Below, one piece after another: positions 1-5,917 of a stretch of DNA of 22,428 nucleotides (the stretch's first letter is position 1; each line of letters starts with the position of its first letter). Below the pieces are notes generated by a model. It worked only from the letters and a program-made list of their open reading frames with translations, ran no database searches and had not been told where the DNA came from. Source of the DNA: Subdoligranulum variabile (GTDB lineage Bacteria; Bacillota; Clostridia; Oscillospirales; Ruminococcaceae); contig QAKI01000059.1 in assembly GCA_003343905.1 (NCBI GenBank), positions 1 to 22,428 of the forward strand. The letters are read 5' to 3'. A program made the position numbers and the translations under genes.

Positions 1-40
1 GCAACGCGCTCCCCCGCCGCTTTTTTTTGCAAAAACAGGG

Positions 41-69
41 TTGACAAATAGTACGGTTAGTGATATAAA
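41..69 (+). promoter_or_regulatory. Sigma-A-type promoter of the PadR gene
   Basis: A perfect -35 TTGACA (41-46) and a near-consensus -10 TATAAA (64-69) are separated by 17 bp. They lie 35 bp before the PadR start codon, and AGGAGG (91-96) follows at good spacing. The surrounding AT-rich stretch stands out from the GC-rich genes. This is a direct sequence reading; the start of transcription is inferred. Confidence 0.8.
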
Positions 70-72
70 AGA

Positions 73-89
73 ATTACAGTAAACGTAAT
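73..89. promoter_or_regulatory. Possible PadR operator (inverted repeat)
   Basis: ATTAC and GTAAT form a perfect 5-bp inverted repeat around a 7-bp centre, just downstream of the -10 box and before the ribosome site. PadR-family repressors commonly bind short palindromes in their own promoters, so this is a reasonable autoregulatory site. The arms are short and no second copy was found, so it stays tentative. Confidence 0.4.
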
Positions 90-103
90 AAGGAGGTGGC
101 CGG

Positions 104-427
104 ATGCGGGATCATGCCAAAAGCGGCGCTTTGACCGAAGTGACCTTTTATATCCTGCTGGCCCTGTACACGCCCCGGCACGGCTACGCCGTCATGCAGT
201 TTATTGAGGAAAAGACCGGCGGGCGGCTGCTGCTGGGGGCGGGCACGCTGTACGGCGCGCTGAACGCCCTGCAGGAAAAAGGCTGGATCGCCCCCTGTGG
301 GGACGGCGGCGGCCGCAAGAAGGAATACTGCATCACGGCGCAGGGCCGTCAGGCCGCGGAAAAAGAACGGGAACGGCTGCGGGAACTGGCCGCTGCCGCC
401 GACGAGATCATGGGAGGTGCACAATGA
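104..427 (+). CDS. PadR family transcriptional regulator
   Basis: A 107-residue winged-helix regulator of the small PadR class. Family hallmarks are visible: the helix with GYAVMQFIEE (residues 27-36), the recognition segment LGAGTLYGALNALQEKGWI (44-62) and the wing followed by KKEYCITAQGR. The C-terminal helix (about 82-105) is the expected dimerisation helix. AGGAGG lies 7 bp before the ATG. The stop overlaps the next start as ATGA, so it is translationally coupled to the DUF2812 gene, a common pairing in Firmicutes. It probably represses its own two-gene operon and responds to an unknown signal. Confidence 0.9.
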   Translation: MRDHAKSGALTEVTFYILLALYTPRHGYAVMQFIEEKTGGRLLLGAGTLYGALNALQEKGWIAPCGDGGGRKKEYCITAQGRQAAEKERERLRELAAAADEIMGGAQ

Positions 428-1017
428 GCAAAACAAAGTATCGGGTCGCGTTTTTCGGTATGCTGCTGGACACCCAGGCCGCCTGGCTGAACCGGCAGGC
501 GGCAAAGGGCTGGCGGCTTGTCCGCACGGGCCGCCTGCTGTACGCCTTTGAACGCTGCGAACCGGGGCGGTACCAGTATGCGGTGGACTTTGTGGGCGAA
601 AAATCCGGGGCCCGCGCCAGGGAATACCGCGCCCTGCTGGAGGATACGGGCTGCCGGGTGTTCACCAAGAACGCCAACCTGAACCTGTCGCTTTTCAAGG
701 CGCGCTGGCGGCCCTGGGCCGAAAAAGGCGGCCGCATCGCCACGAACCCGGGCACCTTTGGCCGGGAACTGCTGATCGTGGAAAAAGAGCAGGACGGCAA
801 GCCTTTTGCGCTGCACACCTCCTATGAGGACAAGGCCGAATACTACCGCACGCTGCGCGGCCCGTGGCTGACGGTGGCGGCGCTGGCGCTGATGGGGCTG
901 GTGGTGAACCCCTCGGCCGTGTTCGCCGTGCTGGCGGTGCTGGCGGCGGCGCCCGCCCTATTCTACCACCGGCTGGCCCGCCGGATGGACAAGGCTGCCC
1001 AAACGCAGGAGTGGTGA
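424..1017 (+). CDS. DUF2812 domain membrane protein
   Basis: A 197-residue protein of the DUF2812 type. Residues 4-125 form the soluble domain, with the typical opening of an aromatic-rich strand followed by QAAWLNRQAAKGWRL and a tyrosine- and phenylalanine-containing FERCEPGRYQY segment. Residues 147-182 form one long or two short membrane helices, followed by a basic tail (HRLARRMDK). It starts inside the PadR stop codon. DUF2812 proteins are frequently encoded next to PadR regulators; their biochemical function is unknown to me. Membrane anchoring suggests a sensing or envelope-stress role together with PadR, which is inference. Confidence 0.85.
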   Translation: MSKTKYRVAFFGMLLDTQAAWLNRQAAKGWRLVRTGRLLYAFERCEPGRYQYAVDFVGEKSGARAREYRALLEDTGCRVFTKNANLNLSLFKARWRPWAEKGGRIATNPGTFGRELLIVEKEQDGKPFALHTSYEDKAEYYRTLRGPWLTVAALALMGLVVNPSAVFAVLAVLAAAPALFYHRLARRMDKAAQTQEW

Positions 1018-1102
1018 CGCGCCGCTTGCGGGGGAAACGTATGCAAAGACCCCGATCCGATACCAAACGGCGGACGCGCCGCGCAGAAAGGAAAGAAACC
1101 CG

Positions 1103-1519
1103 ATGATCTCTTTGACCGATAAGGCCTGCTGCCCGGCGATGGAGGAAGTGGCCGCGTATATCCGCAACCCGCTGTTCCGGCAGTTTTGCGGGGATATGAA
1201 AGAAGCCTTCGGCTGCGCCCCGCGGATGGAGTACAGCGCGTGCAGTTGGGAACGGGGCTGGAACCTCAAATTCAAAAAGGGCGGCAAAAATCTCTGTACG
1301 CTCTACCCGCGGGAAAACTACTTCACCGTGCTGGTCGTCGTGGGCGCAAAGGAGAAGCCCGCCGCCGAAGCCCTGCTGCCCGCATGTACGCCCGAACTGC
1401 GGGCGATCTACAGCGCCGCAAAGGAGGGCAACGGCCAACGCTGGCTCATGATCGACCTGGAGGACCGGGACGCCCTGTATGCCGATGTGCTGCGCCTGAT
1501 CCGGCTGCGCCGGGGCTGA
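1103..1519 (+). CDS. DUF3788 family protein
   Basis: A 138-residue soluble protein. The central run WNLKFKKGGKNLCTLYP (residues about 53-69) followed by YFTVLVVVGAKEK matches the core I associate with DUF3788, a small domain of unknown function found in many Firmicutes. A ribosome site AAAGGAAAG precedes the ATG. It lies 85 bp after the DUF2812 gene and may be in the same transcript. Its stop is only 5 bp from the end of the convergent XRE gene, and no hairpin terminator separates them. No catalytic motif is evident. Confidence 0.75.
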   Translation: MISLTDKACCPAMEEVAAYIRNPLFRQFCGDMKEAFGCAPRMEYSACSWERGWNLKFKKGGKNLCTLYPRENYFTVLVVVGAKEKPAAEALLPACTPELRAIYSAAKEGNGQRWLMIDLEDRDALYADVLRLIRLRRG

Positions 1520-1524
1520 GCGCC

Positions 1525-1923
1525 TTACCCCTTGCCGCCGTCCTGCAGGGCCGCCGCGCCCAGGCAGGCAAGGCCCAGCCCCAGCATCAGCAGGCCGGTA
1601 TTGGCGTCCAGCGCGTTCAGCGCCGCCAGCACGGCCACGGCCACGCCCATGGCAAGGCCCACGCCTTTCAGAATGGTATCCAGCAGGTTGGCCCACGGTT
1701 TTTCCGGGGCGGCCTGCTCTTTTTTGACCTGCATCAGTTCGTCCAGCGATACGCCCAGTACCTCCGCCAGCAGCGGCAGGCTGCTCACGTCGGGGCAGGA
1801 GAGATCCCGCTCCCACTTCGATACGGCTTTATCCGTCACGCCCATGCGCCCGGCCAGGTCGGCCTGGGTCATGCCCTTCTCCTTACGCAGGGCGGCGATC
1901 AGTTGTCCCAAAGTCTGTTTCAT
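1525..1923 (-). CDS. XRE-family regulator with membrane tail
   Basis: A 132-residue protein. Residues 4-60 form a Cro/C1-type helix-turn-helix (MTQADLAGRMGVTDKAVSKWE). Residues 84-103 and 109-126 are two hydrophobic helices that probably anchor it in the membrane. The start at 1923 is chosen because AAAGGAGC lies just upstream; a longer frame to 1980 exists but lacks a ribosome site and a family-like N-terminus. HTH-plus-membrane-tail proteins are common in Clostridia; the signal is unknown. A promoter and a perfect palindrome upstream suggest autoregulation. Confidence 0.88.
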   Translation of the reverse strand: MKQTLGQLIAALRKEKGMTQADLAGRMGVTDKAVSKWERDLSCPDVSSLPLLAEVLGVSLDELMQVKKEQAAPEKPWANLLDTILKGVGLAMGVAVAVLAALNALDANTGLLMLGLGLACLGAAALQDGGKG

Positions 1924-1984
1924 TGGTTCGTTAGCTCCTTTTGGTGTGTGATGGGGCGGCGCGGGGCTTCCCGGCCGCATCCTT

Positions 1985-2014
1985 ATTATACAGCGGGGGC
2001 GGCGGTTTCCTCAA
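1985..2014 (-). promoter_or_regulatory. Promoter of the XRE gene
   Basis: On the minus strand TTGAGG (2014-2009) and a perfect TATAAT (1990-1985) are separated by 18 bp, about 60 bp upstream of the XRE start codon. The -10 is consensus and the -35 has four of six matches. Confidence 0.65.
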
Positions 2015-2031
2015 CCGACCGGCGGTTGAGG
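2009..2031. promoter_or_regulatory. Perfect palindromic operator candidate
   Basis: CCTCAACCG (2009-2017) is repeated exactly as its reverse complement CGGTTGAGG (2023-2031) around a 5-bp centre. The left arm includes the -35 box of the XRE promoter, which is where a Cro/C1-type repressor would block transcription. Binding by the XRE protein encoded next to it is inference. Confidence 0.55.
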
Positions 2032-2065
2032 GCGCTCGACCGCTGGTTTACCCGGGGGCGGGGGC

Positions 2066-2095
2066 TTGCGGGGGCCCGGCGGGGCGCGGTATAAT
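2066..2095 (+). promoter_or_regulatory. Promoter for the UvrA-like gene leader
   Basis: TTGCGG (2066-2071) and a perfect TATAAT (2090-2095) are 18 bp apart in an otherwise very GC-rich stretch. The only plus-strand gene downstream is the UvrA-like gene at 2341, so the transcript would carry a 5' leader of roughly 240 nt. It is divergent from the XRE promoter, with the palindrome lying between the two. Confidence 0.55.
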
Positions 2096-2179
2096 AGGCG
2101 GGAGGGTTCAAAAGGGGCAACACTCGCCCACGGCGGTGCCTGAGGCTCGTGTTTCCCCTCTTTGGAATCCCCTTCGACA

Positions 2180-2241
2180 AAATTTCAGCCAAAACCGCGC
2201 ACTCGTCGCGGGCTCCTCGCACACAATTTTGGCTGAAATTT
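2180..2241 (+). repeat. Long hairpin: 15-bp perfect inverted repeat
   Basis: AAATTTCAGCCAAAA (2180-2194) pairs perfectly with 2227-2241 across a 32-nt loop. The loop itself contains a CCGCG/CGCGG hairpin (2195-2199 with 2207-2211). Further out, CGACA (2175-2179) can pair with TGTCG (2251-2255). The arms are AT-rich in a GC-rich setting. It could be a structured leader element, an attenuator, or one copy of a dispersed palindromic repeat; a single copy in this window cannot decide. Confidence 0.6.
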
Positions 2242-2251
2242 CCCTGGTTGT

Positions 2252-2286
2252 GTCGCCGCCGTCGGCACATGTCCGCCGGCGGCGAC
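2252..2286 (+). promoter_or_regulatory. GC-rich leader hairpin
   Basis: GTCGCCGCCG (2252-2261) pairs perfectly over 10 bp with CGGCGGCGAC (2277-2286) around a 15-nt loop. It directly follows the 15-bp inverted repeat. It is not followed by a U-run, so it is not a simple terminator. A further CCGGGC/GCCCGG hairpin (2305-2310 with 2314-2319) stands just before the ribosome site of the UvrA-like gene. The rest of the 1981-2340 intergenic region holds the promoters and palindrome listed separately. Confidence 0.5.
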
Positions 2287-2295
2287 GAGATTTAA

Positions 2296-2328
2296 ATGCC
2301 TGAACCGGGCCACGCCCGGCTTGAATAG
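2296..2328 (+). CDS. Possible 10-codon leader peptide
   Basis: ATG at 2296 opens a frame reading MPEPGHARLE that stops at TAG 2326-2328, a stop that overlaps the AGGAGG of the UvrA-like gene. The frame spans the CCGGGC/GCCCGG hairpin. Its own ribosome site is poor (GACGAGA only), so translation is uncertain. If translated, ribosomes would terminate directly at the downstream ribosome site, allowing translational coupling. It may equally be chance. Confidence 0.25.
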   Translation: MPEPGHARLE

Positions 2329-2340
2329 GAGGTCGCAAAG

Positions 2341-4815
2341 GTGATCGACGCGATCCAGATCCGCGGGGCGCGGGTCCATAACCTGAAAAACATTGATGTG
2401 GATGTGCCGCTGCACAAGATCGTGGGCATTGCGGGGGTGTCCGGCTCCGGCAAATCGTCGCTGGCGCTGGGCGTGCTCTATGCCGAAGGCTCCCGCCGCT
2501 ATCTGGAAGCCCTCTCCACCTACACGCGCCGCCGCATGACCCAGGCGTCCAAGGCGACCGTGGACGAGGTGCTCTATGTGCCCGCGGCCCTGGCGCTGCA
2601 CCAGCGCCCCGGCGTGCCGGGCATCCGCAGTACCTTCGGCACCGGGACCGAACTGCTCAACAGTCTGCGGCTGATGTATTCGCGGCTGGCCAGCCACCGC
2701 TGCCCCAACGGCCACTACGCCCCGCCCACGCTGGCGGTGGCCGCCGGGCAGGAACTGGTCTGCCCGGTGTGCGGCGCGCATTTTTACGCCCCCAGCGCCG
2801 AGGAACTGGCCTTCAACAGCCAGGGGGCCTGCCGCACCTGCGGCGGCACCGGCGTGGTGCGCACGGTGGACAAAGCCACGCTGGTCCCCGACGAAACGCT
2901 GACCATCGAGCAGGGGGCCGTCGCGCCCTGGAACTCGCTGATGTGGTCGCTGATGGTGGACGTCTGCCGCGCTATGGGCGTGCGCACCGACGTGCCTTTC
3001 CAGGACCTGACCGACCGGGAAAAGGACATCGTCTACAACGGCCCGGCGGAGAAAAAGCATATCCTCTACCACTCCAAGCACACCAACGAACTGGCTGAAC
3101 TGGATTTTACCTATTATAATGCCACCTATACCGTGGAAAACGCCCTTGCCAAAGTCAAGGACGAGAAGGGCATGAAGCGGGTGGAAAAATTCCTGCGCAC
3201 CGGCCCCTGCCCCGACTGCGGCGGCACCCGCCTGTGCGAAGCCGCCCGCGCGCCCCGGCTGCAGGGCATCGGGCTGGACGAAGCCTGCGCCATGACGCTG
3301 GGGGACCTGGTGGCGTGGGTGGCCGCCGTGCCGGACACCCTGCCCGAAGAGATGCGCCCCATGGCCCGCAGCATTTGCGAGAGCTTCCAGACCGTGGCCC
3401 GCCGCCTGATGGACCTGGGGCTGGGCTACCTGACGCTGGACCGGGCGGCCGCGACCCTTTCCACCGGGGAACGCCAGCGCATGCAGTTGGCGCGGGCCGT
3501 GCGCAACCGCACCACCGGCGTGCTCTATGTGCTGGACGAACCCTCCATCGGGCTGCACCCCTCGAACATCGTGGGGTTGCAGGGCGTCATGGAGGACCTG
3601 ATCGCGGACGGCAACTCCATCGTGCTGGTGGACCACGACACCCAGATTTTGGCAAAGGCCGACTGGATCATCGAGATGGGCCCCAGCGCGGGCGCGTCCG
3701 GCGGGCAGGTGGTGGCGGCGGGCGCGCCGGGGGCGCTGGCGCAGGACCCCGGCTCCCGCATCGGGCCGTTCCTGGCCGGGCGGCCGGTGCAGGTGCGCAC
3801 CCCCGCGCCGCGTGACCGCCTGTTTGAAAACGGCAGCATCCGCCTTTCCACCGGGGCCATCCATACGGTGCAACCGCTGGAAGTGCAGATCCCCAAGGGC
3901 CGCCTGACCGTCGTCACCGGTGTGTCGGGTTCCGGCAAGACCACCCTGATCCTGGAAAGTCTGGTCCCCGCCCTGCAGGCGGCGCTGGCCGGGCACCCGC
4001 TGCCCGCCCATGTAAAGGCGGTGGACCCCGGCGCGGTGCGGCAGGTCAAACTGATCGACGCCACGCCCATCGGCATCAACGTGCGGTCCACGGTGGCGAC
4101 CTATGCGGGCGTGCATGACGAACTGCGCAAGATCTTTGCCCGCACCCCGGACGCCAAACGGCTGGGGTACAAGGCGGGGGACTTCTCTTACAACACCGGC
4201 AAACTGCGGTGCCCGGTGTGCGACGGCACCGGCGTCATCAGTCTGGACGTGCAATTCCTGCCCGATGTGGACATTCCCTGCCCGGCCTGCCGGGGCGCGC
4301 GCTACGCCAAAGACGCCGCGCAGGTCCGGCACGAAGGCCCGGCGGGGCAGAAATGCACGCTGCCCGAACTGATGGCGATGGACGTACACACGGCGCTGGA
4401 GGCCTGCCGGGGGCTGAAACTGGTCTGCCAGCGGCTGCAGGTGCTGGACGATCTGGGCCTGGGCTACCTGACACTGGGGGAGGAAACGCCCAGCCTTTCG
4501 GGCGGCGAGGCGCAGCGCCTCAAGCTGGCCAGCGAGATGGGCCGCCCGCAGGGGGACAGCGTCTTTGTGTTCGACGAACCCACCATCGGCCTGCATCCGC
4601 TGGATGTGCGCACGCTGCTGGGCGTGTTCGACACGCTGATCCGGCACGGGGCCACGGTGGTGGTCATCGAACATGATCTGGATGTGATCCGCAACGCCGA
4701 CTACCTCATCGACATGGGCCCCGGCGGCGGGGCCGCGGGCGGCCGCGTGGTGGCAAGCGGCACGCTGGACGAGGTGCGCGCCGCGCCCGAAAGCGCCACC
4801 GGGCGTTTTTTGTGA
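2341..4815 (+). CDS. UvrA-like ABC ATPase without UvrB-binding domain
   Basis: An 824-residue class II UvrA-like protein with a GTG start 7 nt after AGGAGGT. Two ABC modules are intact: Walker A GVSGSGKS (32-39) and GVSGSGKT (527-534), signatures LSTGERQ (373-379) and LSGGEAQR (719-726), Walker B VLDEP (397-401) and VFDEP (743-747). Zinc modules are at C141/C144/C164/C167 and C624/C627/C647/C650, and a CPDC motif is at 290-293. The first zinc pair sits about 110 residues earlier than in canonical UvrA, so the UvrB-binding domain is essentially missing. Such paralogues (UvrA2, DrrC-like) are linked to DNA-damage tolerance or resistance to DNA-binding drugs rather than standard excision repair. 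It ends in a GC-rich tail with no clear terminator. Confidence 0.9.
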   Translation: MIDAIQIRGARVHNLKNIDVDVPLHKIVGIAGVSGSGKSSLALGVLYAEGSRRYLEALSTYTRRRMTQASKATVDEVLYVPAALALHQRPGVPGIRSTFGTGTELLNSLRLMYSRLASHRCPNGHYAPPTLAVAAGQELVCPVCGAHFYAPSAEELAFNSQGACRTCGGTGVVRTVDKATLVPDETLTIEQGAVAPWNSLMWSLMVDVCRAMGVRTDVPFQDLTDREKDIVYNGPAEKKHILYHSKHTNELAELDFTYYNATYTVENALAKVKDEKGMKRVEKFLRTGPCPDCGGTRLCEAARAPRLQGIGLDEACAMTLGDLVAWVAAVPDTLPEEMRPMARSICESFQTVARRLMDLGLGYLTLDRAAATLSTGERQRMQLARAVRNRTTGVLYVLDEPSIGLHPSNIVGLQGVMEDLIADGNSIVLVDHDTQILAKADWIIEMGPSAGASGGQVVAAGAPGALAQDPGSRIGPFLAGRPVQVRTPAPRDRLFENGSIRLSTGAIHTVQPLEVQIPKGRLTVVTGVSGSGKTTLILESLVPALQAALAGHPLPAHVKAVDPGAVRQVKLIDATPIGINVRSTVATYAGVHDELRKIFARTPDAKRLGYKAGDFSYNTGKLRCPVCDGTGVISLDVQFLPDVDIPCPACRGARYAKDAAQVRHEGPAGQKCTLPELMAMDVHTALEACRGLKLVCQRLQVLDDLGLGYLTLGEETPSLSGGEAQRLKLASEMGRPQGDSVFVFDEPTIGLHPLDVRTLLGVFDTLIRHGATVVVIEHDLDVIRNADYLIDMGPGGGAAGGRVVASGTLDEVRAAPESATGRFL

Positions 4816-4855
4816 GCGAAAAGGCGGCTTCGCACGTTTTTTTGCGGCCAGCGCC

Positions 4856-4885
4856 TTGCGCTGGACCCCGCAGATGTGGTATAGT
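4856..4885 (+). promoter_or_regulatory. Promoter of the DUF368 gene
   Basis: TTGCGC (4856-4861) and TATAGT (4880-4885) are 18 bp apart, giving a leader of about 80 nt before the DUF368 start. A GGGCCC repeat at 4937-4942 and 4947-4952 can form a small hairpin in this leader. Both boxes deviate from consensus by one or two bases. Confidence 0.5.
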
Positions 4886-4974
4886 GGAAAACGGTGTGGG
4901 TCCGCCGGGCCGCGCGCCGTTTTCCGCCATCCGTCAGGGCCCCTGCGGGCCCCTTCGCGAAAGGAACGATTCTC

Positions 4975-5817
4975 ATGAAAGAAAACAATACCAGCCTGCT
5001 GCGCGTGATCCTGCGCGTGCTGCAGGGCGTGCTGATCGGCGTGGGCGCGGTGCTGCCGGGCATTTCCGGCGGCGTGCTCTGCGTCGTGTTCGGCATCTAC
5101 AAGCCGGTCATGGAACTGCTGGGCGACCCCATCCGCAAGTTCAAGACCCACGTCCCCAAACTGCTGCCGGTCATCATCGGCGGCGCGGTGGGCTTCCTGG
5201 GCGTGGCCAAGATCCTGGCCTTCTTCCTGGAAACATACCCCGCCCCGTCGGTCTGCCTGTTCATCGGCCTGATCACCGGCATGCTGCCCTCCCTGTTCCG
5301 TGAATCCAATGAACAGGGCCGCGCCAAGTATTCCTGGGTGCCCATGGTGGTGGCCTTTGCGGTCATCCTCACGCTGCTGATCTCGCTGGATCTGTTCTCC
5401 ATCACCATCGCGCCCAACTTCGGCTGGTACATCTTCTGCGGCTTCTGCCTGGCCCTCAGCGTGATCGCGCCGGGCATGAGCTTCTCCACGCTGCTCATGC
5501 CGCTGGGCCTGTACACCCCCTTCGTCGATGGTCTGGGCAATCTGGACTTCGGCATCCTGGTCCCCGCGGGCATCGGCGCGGTCGTTACCGTCATCTGCCT
5601 GGCCCGCGCGGTGGACGCCCTGTTCGACCACTTCTATGTGTACGCCTTCCATGCCATCATCGGCATCGTGATCGCCGCCACCCTCATGATCATCCCGGTG
5701 GACAGCTTCCTGGCTTCGCCCGGTTCTGCGGCCATCAATGTGGTCTGCATCGTGGTGGGCGTCGTGGCGGCGCTGGCGCTGGACCGCTTCAATTCCAGCA
5801 TCCCCAAACAGGATTGA
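4975..5817 (+). CDS. popT: DUF368 (PopT-type) polyprenyl-phosphate translocase
   Basis: A 280-residue multi-pass membrane protein. Two related motifs, GVGAVLPGISGG (22-33) and SVIAPGMSFSTLLMPLG (162-178), mark the two halves of the DUF368 fold. Roughly eight hydrophobic segments are visible, for instance 15-42, 62-84, 92-106, 121-142, 150-175, 192-212, 224-244 and 252-270. The ATG at 4975 is preferred over an upstream frame at 4894 because AAAGGA lies 9 nt before it and the upstream extension is arginine-rich and not membrane-like. DUF368 members (PopT) are reported to return undecaprenyl phosphate to the inner leaflet for reuse in wall polymer synthesis. It precedes a phosphoglucomutase, separated by a terminator. 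Confidence 0.85.
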   Translation: MKENNTSLLRVILRVLQGVLIGVGAVLPGISGGVLCVVFGIYKPVMELLGDPIRKFKTHVPKLLPVIIGGAVGFLGVAKILAFFLETYPAPSVCLFIGLITGMLPSLFRESNEQGRAKYSWVPMVVAFAVILTLLISLDLFSITIAPNFGWYIFCGFCLALSVIAPGMSFSTLLMPLGLYTPFVDGLGNLDFGILVPAGIGAVVTVICLARAVDALFDHFYVYAFHAIIGIVIAATLMIIPVDSFLASPGSAAINVVCIVVGVVAALALDRFNSSIPKQD

Positions 5818-5843
5818 TCCTGTCGCATCGTCCGGCTTTTTGC

Positions 5844-5877
5844 ACGGGCCGTCCCACCCGGACGGCCCGTTTCTGGT
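5844..5877 (+). terminator. Terminator after the DUF368 gene
   Basis: ACGGGCCGTCC (5844-5854) pairs perfectly over 11 bp with 5860-5870 around a 5-nt loop, followed by TTTCTGG. The U-run is short, so termination may be partial. Confidence 0.7.
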
Positions 5878-5917
5878 ATCCGGGGCCATGTGCGCCCGGC
5901 GAAAGGAGTTTTTCCGT

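Noticed and set aside
1..40. T-run (21-28) after a GC-rich stretch, perhaps the end of an upstream terminator
   Set aside because: The possible left arm of the stem lies outside the window or does not pair convincingly, so it cannot be supported.
695..1816. Minus-strand frame of 373 codons
   Set aside because: It is extremely Arg/Gly/Pro/Ala-rich, overlaps three better-supported genes and has no motif.
1941..2303. Plus-strand frame of 120 codons across the intergenic region
   Set aside because: It runs through the palindrome, both promoters and the hairpins, with no ribosome site and no family resemblance.
4894..4974. Upstream extension of the DUF368 gene
   Set aside because: It is arginine- and proline-rich with no ribosome site and starts close to the predicted transcription start; AAAGGA precedes the ATG at 4975.
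2185..5889. Minus-strand open frame of 1234 codons opposite the UvrA-like and DUF368 genes
   Set aside because: It is low-complexity (rich in His, Gln, Ala, Gly, Arg), has no domain or ribosome site, and lies opposite two clear genes; long antisense frames are expected in GC-rich DNA.
5738..5917. Upstream extension of the phosphoglucomutase
   Set aside because: It overlaps the end of the DUF368 gene and the terminator hairpin; the family N-terminus begins at 5918 behind a good ribosome site.
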